From: Armatimonadia bacterium
GTDB lineage: Bacteria > Armatimonadota > Zipacnadia > Zipacnadales > JABUFB01
Assembly: GCA_039679385.1 (NCBI GenBank)
Contig: JBDKVB010000128.1
Span: 1-64,000, forward strand
Reading direction: 5' to 3'
Length of the DNA: 64,000 nucleotides
Shown here: positions 51,768 through 58,811 of the stretch, piece after piece
Layout: every line of letters starts with the position of its first letter
Numbering within the stretch: the stretch's first letter is position 1
Position numbers and translations under genes: made by a program
The notes under the pieces: model-generated
Databases searched by the model: none
Told to the model about the DNA's origin: nothing
The model's input: the letters and a program-made list of their open reading frames with translations, nothing else

Positions 51768-52781
51768 TCAGCCCTCCGTAGTCAGCACGCTGCGTAGCAC
51801 ACGCAGGAAGTTGCCGCCAAGAACCTTCAGAACCGTCGTCTCGTCCCAGTTTCGCCTGACCATTTCCCGGGCGATCTCACCCAGATTGCCCACGTGCGCC
51901 GGAATCGCGATTCCCTCGTCGCCCAGGCCGTCGTAGTCCGCACCGATGCCGACGTGATCGGGGCCTACGAGGTCGATGCTGTGCTCGATCTGGTCCACCA
52001 GCGTCGCCACGTCTGGGTGCTCCTGATGGATGAACTTGGCGTAGCAGGCCACACCGTGCACGCCTCCGCGCTCAGCCAGGGCCCGAATCTGGTCATCGGT
52101 GAGCCCTCGACTGTGCGGTGAGATGCTGAACACGCCGCCGTGCGAGAAGATCGGCGGCGTCTTGCTCAGCTCCAGCGCCTCAAAGAAGGTCTTGTCGTTG
52201 GAGTGAGCCAGGTCCACTACCATTCCCAGTTCGTTCATCTCGGCGATGGCCGCCCGCCCGAAGTCCATCAGCCCGGCCATGTCACGCCGCATCCGCTCGC
52301 GGTCCTCCGCCGTGCAGTAGTCGAACAGACTCGCTTCTCCCTGGCAGCCATGTTCGGGCGCCTCACCGTGGGTCAGGTTGCCGACACGGACACCGAGCCG
52401 ATACAGTGCCTGCAGCACCGGCACCTGTCCCAGGCAGCAAGACAGGCTCTCGAGTTGCAGCACCACTCCGACCTTCCCGACGACCTTGGCCGCCTTGATG
52501 TCTTCTGCACTGTCGATCAGCGAGAACTCGCCCGGGTGTGCCGCCACCATCCGGTGGGTGGCCTCGATCAGCCGCAAGGCCCTCGGCAGGTCTGTGCTCC
52601 CACAGTACGAGAATAGCGCGGTCACGCCGGCTTGCTGCAGACGCGGCAAGTCCACGTGATACCGTGGGGCTGCCGGGGCGAGGTCCAGCGCGTCACCTTT
52701 GCCCAGACGCCGCTCGAGACTGTCGTTGTGTCCGTCGATGATGGTGGCTTGCTTCTGCAGGACTTCCCAGTCCAAACTCAT
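51768..52781 (-). CDS. Membrane dipeptidase-like protein (peptidase family M19)
   Basis: This 337-residue amidohydrolase has the binuclear-zinc residues of renal dipeptidase-type enzymes: H18 and D20 in IIDGHNDSLERR, the bridging glutamate in GVVLQLESLSC, and histidines in VVDLAHSNDKTF and PIFSHGGVFSIS. HVGIGADYDGLGD near the end carries the further conserved aspartate. Such enzymes cleave dipeptides, including D-amino acid ones, and some release D-amino acids from wall fragments. There is no signal peptide. AAGGAGC lies upstream of the ATG. It lies between an RbsC-type permease gene and a secreted hydrolase gene, all in one direction, suggesting scavenging of imported nutrients. Confidence 0.9.
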   Translation of the reverse strand: MSLDWEVLQKQATIIDGHNDSLERRLGKGDALDLAPAAPRYHVDLPRLQQAGVTALFSYCGSTDLPRALRLIEATHRMVAAHPGEFSLIDSAEDIKAAKVVGKVGVVLQLESLSCCLGQVPVLQALYRLGVRVGNLTHGEAPEHGCQGEASLFDYCTAEDRERMRRDMAGLMDFGRAAIAEMNELGMVVDLAHSNDKTFFEALELSKTPPIFSHGGVFSISPHSRGLTDDQIRALAERGGVHGVACYAKFIHQEHPDVATLVDQIEHSIDLVGPDHVGIGADYDGLGDEGIAIPAHVGNLGEIAREMVRRNWDETTVLKVLGGNFLRVLRSVLTTEG

Positions 52782-52826
52782 GAGTCTGTGCTCCTTCGTT
52801 GGTTACTTCGCAGACCGCTGACTGCC

Positions 52827-53846
52827 CTATCTTTCGTTGAACTTGTCCAGCAGGACGGCCCCCAGGATCACGAGGCCCTTCACAATCCACTGCCAGTACT
52901 GGTCCACATGCATATGCGAGAGGCCGTTGTTCATGACGCCGATGATCAGCGCACCGACGACCGTGCCCGTGATGCTCCCGCGACCCCCCATCAGGCTCGT
53001 GCCGCCGACGACCACCGCGGCGATGGCGTCCAGTTCAAACATCTGGCCTTCCTTAGGGTCGCCCGACATCAGCTTGGCCGCCTGGATGATCGCCGCCAGG
53101 CCGGCCATGAGCCCGCTGATCGCGTAGATGAGCACCTTGACCCGCGCCACGGGGATGCCGGAGAGCCACGCCGCGCTCTCATTGCCGCCAATCGCGAACA
53201 CCGCACGCCCGAAGGAGGTGCGCATCAGCAGCAGCCACGCCAGCACCACGACGCCGGCCATGATGTAGATGGGAATCGGAACCAGCATCCGAGGCGCAAC
53301 GCCGATGATGGTGAAGGCCTCCGGCAGCTCACCGATCGGTCGCCCGCCGCAGGCCACGAAGGCGCTGCCCCGAGCTACCAGCATCACAGCCAGCGTGGCG
53401 ATGAAGGGTGGCAGCGCAAACCGCGCAATCAGCCGTCCACTGATCGCGCCAAGTGCTGCGCCGATGGCCAGGGCCGCCAGCGCTCCGAAGACCACCATCG
53501 CGACCGGGCTGTCCAGCAGCGGGATCAGTGTGAGCTTGTAGCCGAAGGCCACCAGGTACAGCCCGCGCCTGATGACATAGGCGCACAGCACGCCGCACAG
53601 CGCCAGCACCGATCCCACCGACAGGTCGATGCCGGCGGAGATGATGACGAAGGTCATCCCGACCGCCAGGATGCAGTTCACGGCGATCTGGTTGGCGAGG
53701 TTGATGATGTTCAGCCGCGAGATGAAGGTGTGCTCCGGCGTCAGCACCGCGAAGAACACGCACAGCGCAAGGAGCCCCACCACGGTGCCGTAGCGGAAGA
53801 ACAGACGCGGTGCATCCTGTGCCAGACGGCTAAGCGAAGCCTTCAT
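52827..53846 (-). CDS. Ribose-type (RbsC family) ABC transporter permease
   Basis: The 339-residue membrane protein has the BPD_transp_2 pattern: eight to ten spans, LANQIAVNCILAVGMTFVII in the second region, then SAGIDLSVGSVLALCGVLCA. The cytoplasmic loop is FAIGGNESAAWLSGIPVARV and the C-terminal hallmark is VVVGGTSLMGGRGSITGT. These permeases import ribose, xylose, autoinducer-2 and other sugars together with a periplasmic binding protein and a double ATPase. Neither partner flanks this gene, although a binding lipoprotein of the same class is encoded 2.6 kb away at 56487 in the opposite direction. An ATPase gene is missing from the window. The ribosome binding site is weak. A tRNA gene follows upstream. 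Confidence 0.9.
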   Translation of the reverse strand: MKASLSRLAQDAPRLFFRYGTVVGLLALCVFFAVLTPEHTFISRLNIINLANQIAVNCILAVGMTFVIISAGIDLSVGSVLALCGVLCAYVIRRGLYLVAFGYKLTLIPLLDSPVAMVVFGALAALAIGAALGAISGRLIARFALPPFIATLAVMLVARGSAFVACGGRPIGELPEAFTIIGVAPRMLVPIPIYIMAGVVVLAWLLLMRTSFGRAVFAIGGNESAAWLSGIPVARVKVLIYAISGLMAGLAAIIQAAKLMSGDPKEGQMFELDAIAAVVVGGTSLMGGRGSITGTVVGALIIGVMNNGLSHMHVDQYWQWIVKGLVILGAVLLDKFNER

Positions 53847-53929
53847 TCCAGGGGCTTTCTGCGGAAGTGTTGCACGACGATTCGCGCCGCGAGCCGCGCA
53901 GACCTTCCAGGGGCCAGGGGGAAACGAAA

Positions 53930-53954
53930 CAGCGACCCCTTCGGAGGGTCGCTG
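53930..53954 (-). terminator. Terminator of the tRNA-Gln gene
   Basis: CAGCGACCC (53930-53938) pairs with GGGTCGCTG (53946-53954) around a TTCG-containing loop. On the minus strand it is followed by TTTCGTTTC, just downstream of the tRNA. Confidence 0.7.
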
Positions 53955-53971
53955 CAGAGGAAGTCTTGGGT

Positions 53972-54045
53972 TGGCTGCCGGGCAAGGACTCGAACCTTGA
54001 ATGGCTGATCCAGAGTCAGCTGTGTTACCATTACACCACCCGGCA
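53972..54045 (-). tRNA. tRNA-Gln (anticodon CTG)
   Basis: On the minus strand the 74-base gene has a perfect 7-bp acceptor stem, TGCCGGG (54039-54045) with CCCGGCA (53976-53982), discriminator G, and an encoded CCA end at 53972-53974. The anticodon stem GCTGA/TCAGC closes the loop CTCTGGA, giving anticodon CTG for the codon CAG. The T loop contains GTTCGAGTC. Its own promoter and terminator flank it. Confidence 0.95.
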
Positions 54046-54055
54046 ACGGACTTAC

Positions 54056-54084
54056 AATATAGCGTGCCCCCGCCGAGCTGTCAA
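54056..54084 (-). promoter_or_regulatory. Consensus promoter of tRNA-Gln
   Basis: On the minus strand a perfect TTGACA (54079-54084) and TATATT (54056-54061) are 17 bp apart. Transcription would begin within a few bases of the mature tRNA end at 54045. Confidence 0.82.
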
Positions 54085-54188
54085 GCGCGAAATGCCTCCA
54101 TCCTGCACGCTGCTCCACCACGCAGGAATCGGCCCCTCAACAGGCCAACTTACCCTCTTTGCAGCGCCCATCTGTGGAGGCCGACACC

Positions 54189-55205
54189 ATGTCCCTGCGC
54201 GACGAGGTCCTTTCCGCCCTGCATGGCCACAAGACCGGCCGCATCCTGTTCACCTGCTACAAGGGCCTGCTCCCGGCCGGGGCGGAGAGCATCGACGGTA
54301 TGGCTCTTGTCGCCAGTGCACCCGCCTTTCGCGCCGAGACGCCGGAGGTCAGCTACTCCTCGCGCGACCTGGGCCCCGGCGTGCGCGAGACTACCATGCA
54401 CACCCCCTGGGGCGACCTGACCAAAGTAGCCCGCACCGAGACGGGCTACGGCAGCTCCTGGACCCGCGAGCACTGGGTCAAGTCCCCCGAGGACTACGCC
54501 ATCCTCGAGCAAGTCCTTCGCCACACCCAGATCGTGAGCGACCCGGAGCCCCTGCGCAAGCTCCTCGCCGAGTTCGGCGATAGGGGAGTGGCCCTTGGCT
54601 GGATGAACCGCACTCCCTTCCAGCGGCTCTGGATCGAGTACACCGGCATGGAGCGCCTCGCCTGCGACCTGGTCGACTACCCACAGGCCGTCGAGGCCGT
54701 GCTGGAGGCCCTCTTCGACCAGTCGCGAGAGATACTGCGGGTCACGGCGCAGTGTCCTGCGCAGCTCGTATGGGTCCCCGACAACCTCACGGGTGAGATG
54801 ACCGGTCCGCCGATCTTCCGCAAGTACCTGCTGCCCTACTACCGCGAGGTCTGCGATGCCCTCCTGCCGGCGGGGAAGCTGCCCTGCTGTCACATGGATG
54901 GGATGCTGCGGCAGATCGCCGACTGCATCGGGCAGACCGACCTGCCGGTGATCGAAGCCTTCACCCCGCCGCCGGACGGCAACTTCTCGGTTCGCGACGC
55001 GCGGGAGCGCTGGCCGGGCAAGTCCCTGTGGCTGAACTTCCCCTCTTCCGTGCACCTGTGCTCGACGGAGGAGATCACCCGGGTCACCCGAGACCTCGTC
55101 GAGCAGGCCGGCGATACCGCGGGCTTCGTGATCGGCGTTACCGAGAACATCCCTGCCTCGGTCGGGAGTCGGTCCCTCGAGGCGATTGCGGCCGCCCTGG
55201 CCTGA
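54189..55205 (+). CDS. Uroporphyrinogen decarboxylase-like (URO-D fold) protein, paralog B
   Basis: The ATG at 54189 has GGAGG eight bases upstream and gives 338 residues. The N-terminus SLRDEVLSALHGHKTGRILF is the shortened URO-D opening. LVWVPDNLTGEMTGPPIFRK and LPYYREVCDALLPAGKLPCC are the barrel segments, and VIEAFTPPPDGNFSVRDARE is a hallmark of the UroD/MtaA branch (compare VLETCTPPPVGDFDLARAKS in the paralog at 57593). Reaction unknown; some relatives move methyl groups between corrinoids and thiols, none of which is encoded nearby. The DUF2961 gene follows in the same direction after about 100 bases. Confidence 0.85.
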   Translation: MSLRDEVLSALHGHKTGRILFTCYKGLLPAGAESIDGMALVASAPAFRAETPEVSYSSRDLGPGVRETTMHTPWGDLTKVARTETGYGSSWTREHWVKSPEDYAILEQVLRHTQIVSDPEPLRKLLAEFGDRGVALGWMNRTPFQRLWIEYTGMERLACDLVDYPQAVEAVLEALFDQSREILRVTAQCPAQLVWVPDNLTGEMTGPPIFRKYLLPYYREVCDALLPAGKLPCCHMDGMLRQIADCIGQTDLPVIEAFTPPPDGNFSVRDARERWPGKSLWLNFPSSVHLCSTEEITRVTRDLVEQAGDTAGFVIGVTENIPASVGSRSLEAIAAALA

Positions 55206-55305
55206 TCGGGCCGAGACCCCTTGGGCCGCAAGCCACACCCGCGGAGGATTCCGGCCGGTCTACGCGAACTGCCCGCGCACATCCCCAAGGAAAGGACTTG
55301 CCCTC

Positions 55306-56355
55306 ATGAACCCCTATCCCCTCCAGTTCGGCCTTGGTGGCGTACCCTTCCTCGCCGATGCCCGAACCCGTTCGATCTCAGCCGAAAACCCCCAGGGTCG
55401 CAAAGGCGCCGGGGCCAAGGCCGTACCCGAAGGCGGTGCGGCTGGTTGGCTCGGGCAAGGGTGGAAGGTCCGGCCCTGCATGACCCTAAGGGCGGGGGAG
55501 ACCCTCGCCCTGGCCGACATCGAGGGCCCCGGGATCATCCAGCATATCTGGATCACGGTGAGCCCAAACGCTTACCGTGACTGCCTCCTGCGCATGTACT
55601 GGGACGGCGAGGACTCTCCCTCCGTCGAGGTCCCGCTGGGCGACTTCTTCTGTTGCGGCCACAACCTGCGGACGAAGGTGAACTCCCTGCCGATCGCCGT
55701 CAACCCCTCCGGTGGCTTCAACAGCTACTGGCCGTTGCCCTTCCGAGAGGGCGCACGCATCACCGTCGAGAACCAGCGTTGGGAAGAGATCGGCGGCTTC
55801 TTCTACCAGATCGACTACGCCGAAACCGAGGTGCCCGCTGAGGCTGCGTACCTCCATGCCCAGTGGCGGCGGTCGATGGGCACCCGCGAGTGCCCTGAAC
55901 ACGTCATCCTCGACGGCGTCAACGGCAAGGGCCAGTATGTCGGGACCTACCTTGCCTGGACGCAGCTCTCCGACGGTTGGTGGGGAGAGGGCGAGATCAA
56001 GTTCTTCATTGATGGCGACACCGATAGCCCCACCATCTGCGGCACCGGCACCGAGGACTACTTCGGCGGCGCCTGGTGCTTCGGGGACACCTTCTCCACC
56101 GCTTTCCTGGGCTATCCGCTCTGGCAGCGTGAGGAGGCCAAGGTGCCCAAGCACGGGCTCTACCGGTGGCACATCATGGACCCGATCCGCTTCGATCAAG
56201 ACCTGCGAGTCACCATCCAGGAGTTGGGCTGGTGGCCGAACCACAAGTTCCAGCCCCTCACGGATGACGTGTGCTCAACCGGCTACTGGTACCAGATGGA
56301 GCCCCATGCTGCCTTCCCGCAGATCCCGGAGGCACGGGACCGCTGGAGTCGCTAG
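55306..56355 (+). CDS. DUF2961 family protein
   Basis: The 349-residue protein shows DUF2961 signatures: ISAENPQGRKGAGAKAVPEG near the start, IEGPGIIQHIWITVSPNAYR, LRMYWDGEDSPSVEVPLGDF, and GTGTEDYFGGAWCFGDTFST. The family contains glycoside hydrolases, including fructan- and arabinan-active members (GH172-type difructose-anhydride enzymes), and many uncharacterised proteins. Here no signal peptide is visible, so action on imported oligosaccharides is possible. The start at 55306 follows AAGGAAAGGA by ten bases. A longer frame to 55186 overlaps the UroD-type gene. The binding lipoprotein gene follows in the same direction. Exact substrate unknown. Confidence 0.9.
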   Translation: MNPYPLQFGLGGVPFLADARTRSISAENPQGRKGAGAKAVPEGGAAGWLGQGWKVRPCMTLRAGETLALADIEGPGIIQHIWITVSPNAYRDCLLRMYWDGEDSPSVEVPLGDFFCCGHNLRTKVNSLPIAVNPSGGFNSYWPLPFREGARITVENQRWEEIGGFFYQIDYAETEVPAEAAYLHAQWRRSMGTRECPEHVILDGVNGKGQYVGTYLAWTQLSDGWWGEGEIKFFIDGDTDSPTICGTGTEDYFGGAWCFGDTFSTAFLGYPLWQREEAKVPKHGLYRWHIMDPIRFDQDLRVTIQELGWWPNHKFQPLTDDVCSTGYWYQMEPHAAFPQIPEARDRWSR

Positions 56356-56486
56356 AGGACCTGTTCCAGGGCACTGCCGGGCGACTCAGAAGGGGTCTTC
56401 GGCCTTGGTCTGTGCAGGAAGGTGTTCAGTCGTGACGAAAGACTGATTCGTGCGTGCGACCACTGTCCCCAGGAGGGACCAGGAAG

Positions 56487-57506
56487 ATGAAGAGGCCGTT
56501 GGTCATCGGAGCTGTGCTTTTGCTCTTGGCGCTCGTAGTCGTAACTGGTTGCCAGAAGGTCAAGGAGCCGTCCTCCGAGACTCCGCAGGCGGAGCAACCC
56601 ATGCCGACCGAGAACCTGCCGGGCGGGGGCGAGAACATCGCCGCACCGACCGGCGGGGGAAAGGTCGTCGGTGTTACGCTGCTGACCAAAACGCACGTGT
56701 TCTATCAGGACCTTGAGAAGGGCCTGCAGGAGGCGGCCGACAAGCTCGGGTACAAGCTCGCCGTCGATTCAGCCGAGTTCAAGGCCTCCGACCAGGAGAA
56801 GCAGATCGACAACTTCATCGTCCAGAAGGTCGCTGCCATCGTTGTCTGCCCGGCCGATTCGGCCAGCGTCGGCGGGCCGATCAAAAAGGCCAACGCAGCG
56901 GGGATCCCCGTCTTCACCGCCGACATCGCTGCCCAGGAGGGCGACGTCGTCTGCCACATCGCCTCCGACAACAAGCAGGGCGGGCGCAAGGCCGGGGAGT
57001 ACCTCGCCCAGGCCCTTGGGGGTCAGGGCCAGATCATCGTGATCGACCATCCGGCCGTCACCTCGGTTCAGGACCGGGTAGCGGGCTTCGAGGAAGCCCT
57101 CAAGAAGTACCCGAAGATCGAGCTGGTCGAGAAGCCACCCGCTGAGGGACAGCGCTCGAAGGCTCGTGACGTCGCGGCCAACAAGCTCATTGAGTTCCCG
57201 CAGTTGCGCGGCATCTTCGGCATCAACGACGACTCCGCCCTGGGTGCCCTCGCCGCCTGTGAGGCGACCAAGGGTGCCGAGAAGATCGTCATCGTCGGCT
57301 ACGATGCCACTCCGGAAGCCCGGGAGAAGATCGTCAAGGGGACCCAGCTCAAAGCCGACGTCGTGCAGTTCCCCGTCAAGATGGGGCTGACCACCATCGA
57401 GACCATCGACAAGTACCTGCGCGGTGAGAAGGTCCCCAAGCAGATTCCCATCGAGGTCGACATCCTCGACAAAGCCAAGCTGTCCAGGGAAGCTCCGAAG
57501 CAGTAG
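56487..57506 (+). CDS. Ribose/D-allose-type sugar-binding lipoprotein
   Basis: From the ATG at 56487 (AGGAGG and AGGAAG upstream) the protein has 339 residues. A lipoprotein signal ends in LALVVVTGC, followed by a low-complexity linker rich in P, E and G. The type-1 periplasmic binding fold begins VVGVTLLTKTHVFYQDLEKG and continues with KQIDNFIVQKVAAIVVCPAD, FTADIAAQEGDVVCHIASDN and GIFGINDDSALGALAACEAT, the pattern of RbsB. The sugar is unknown. It may serve the RbsC-type permease at 52827, but no ATPase gene accompanies either. A 10-bp hairpin terminator follows the stop. Confidence 0.92.
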   Translation: MKRPLVIGAVLLLLALVVVTGCQKVKEPSSETPQAEQPMPTENLPGGGENIAAPTGGGKVVGVTLLTKTHVFYQDLEKGLQEAADKLGYKLAVDSAEFKASDQEKQIDNFIVQKVAAIVVCPADSASVGGPIKKANAAGIPVFTADIAAQEGDVVCHIASDNKQGGRKAGEYLAQALGGQGQIIVIDHPAVTSVQDRVAGFEEALKKYPKIELVEKPPAEGQRSKARDVAANKLIEFPQLRGIFGINDDSALGALAACEATKGAEKIVIVGYDATPEAREKIVKGTQLKADVVQFPVKMGLTTIETIDKYLRGEKVPKQIPIEVDILDKAKLSREAPKQ

Positions 57507-57532
57507 CCCGACGTGCCCCACCAGAAACGAAC

Positions 57533-57557
57533 CGTGCCCGGCCTTGTGCCGGGCACG
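57533..57557 (+). terminator. Hairpin terminator after the binding lipoprotein gene
   Basis: CGTGCCCGGC (57533-57542) pairs perfectly with GCCGGGCACG (57548-57557), loop CTTGT, followed by TTGCTTCTG. It also faces the convergent UroD-type gene. Confidence 0.78.
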
Positions 57558-57592
57558 TTGCTTCTGTGCGGGTGCGACGGAGACAGGGCCGC

Positions 57593-58729
57593 TCAGTACT
57601 TGCCGTAGCGCTTGCAGGCCTCAAAATAGGTAACGAGGTTTTCCTTTGGGGTGCCTTCACGGAAGCTGTCCGAGCTGCCGATGATGAAGCCGCCACCCGG
57701 CTTGGCGATCTCCATCGCTTCTCGTACGGTGCGCTCCACCAGCTCCGTCGTGCCGTGCTTGATCACATACAGCAGGTCTACGTAGCCCTTCAGCGTCGTC
57801 TTGTCTCCGATGCGCGACTTTGCCCTCGCAAGGTCAAAGTCGCCGACCGGCGGCGGCGTGCAGGTCTCCAGCACGTCGACTCCCGTGTCCGCAATCATCT
57901 CCATGCTTTGCCTCAGCTTGCCGTCGTCGTAGTAGTCGTAGTAGGCCCCGTAGCTGTGCGCAAGCTCCACGGCCTCCCGAATCTGCGGCACGAACACCTC
58001 GGCGAAGATCGCCGGCGACCACCCCGCCGACAGCGAGTTGAAGTACCAGCTCCCGAAGATGAACTCCGCCCCGCCCTCCAGAGCTGCTTTCTCTTCCTGC
58101 AGGCTCCGCTCGTGGTACATCCGCAGGATCGCGTCGAAGAAGGGCCGGTCCTCGTAGTAGTCTACCATCAGGTCCTCCATGCCTCGCGCGTCTCCGGCAT
58201 GGTGGTCCAGCGCGCTCTGAATGTTGATCAGCGCCACGCCACGATCGCCCAGCGTCTCTTTCGCCTGGCGCAGGAAGTCGAAGTTGGTGTTCACCGCAGG
58301 CAGCAGGTACCGGAGCGCCGACAGATCCTCGGGGCCCTTCACCAAATGCTCCGTCCGGATCGGGTTCGGCGAGACTCCGTACTCTCTCCCCGCGGGCGGG
58401 ATCTTGATCCGGTCCGAGAGCGATCCCGCCGGTGTGTGGAAGGTCCGCTCCACCACTGCATAGTCGCCGTCTGCATACCGCCTCTGGTCGACAGATACCT
58501 CCGGAAGCCGGTACTCCTCAGGGAAGCTCACGAGGTAGTTCGACGTGCCGTTGCCGAGAACGTGCATGAAGTCGACGTCCGGCAGAAGCTCCATTTGCCC
58601 TTCGAGACTCTGCTGACCATGGACCGCCTGCATCCACGCGTGATAGCGTGGCGAGATGGGTACTCGGTCGAGCTCCCCATGCCGAATCGTACACAGGATG
58701 CGCTCACGCCCGGTCATCGTGGCGGACAT
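57593..58729 (-). CDS. Uroporphyrinogen decarboxylase-like (URO-D fold) protein, paralog C
   Basis: This 378-residue protein opens with TGRERILCTIRHGELDRVPI, a good match to the URO-D/methyltransferase family, and continues with YDYYDDGKLRQSMEMIADTG. VLETCTPPPVGDFDLARAKS and IGDKTTLKGYVDLLYVIKHG follow, with IAKPGGGFIIGSSDSFREGT near the end, the usual substrate-loop region. It is longer than the two other paralogs in the window and only locally similar to them. GAGGAG precedes the ATG. It is followed upstream by two sulfatase genes in the same direction, separated by 82 bases, so the three may be co-expressed. Activity unknown. Confidence 0.87.
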   Translation of the reverse strand: MSATMTGRERILCTIRHGELDRVPISPRYHAWMQAVHGQQSLEGQMELLPDVDFMHVLGNGTSNYLVSFPEEYRLPEVSVDQRRYADGDYAVVERTFHTPAGSLSDRIKIPPAGREYGVSPNPIRTEHLVKGPEDLSALRYLLPAVNTNFDFLRQAKETLGDRGVALINIQSALDHHAGDARGMEDLMVDYYEDRPFFDAILRMYHERSLQEEKAALEGGAEFIFGSWYFNSLSAGWSPAIFAEVFVPQIREAVELAHSYGAYYDYYDDGKLRQSMEMIADTGVDVLETCTPPPVGDFDLARAKSRIGDKTTLKGYVDLLYVIKHGTTELVERTVREAMEIAKPGGGFIIGSSDSFREGTPKENLVTYFEACKRYGKY

Positions 58730-58811
58730 ACTCCGGTCTCCTCAGGGCTTCGTAGTTGCAGCGTCAGTGTTAGGCGCTTGGTCACCATCGCCAGGCTACA
58801 CCCTTCTCCCG

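Noticed and set aside
52632-54008. 458-codon plus-strand frame over the permease gene and part of the tRNA
   Set aside because: It crosses a tRNA gene and is rich in H, D, Q and R, as expected for the reverse of a membrane-protein gene. The RbsC permease on the other strand is secure.
53847-54188. Mobile-element integration at the tRNA-Gln gene
   Set aside because: I found no integrase, no direct repeat of the tRNA 3' end and no composition break on either side.
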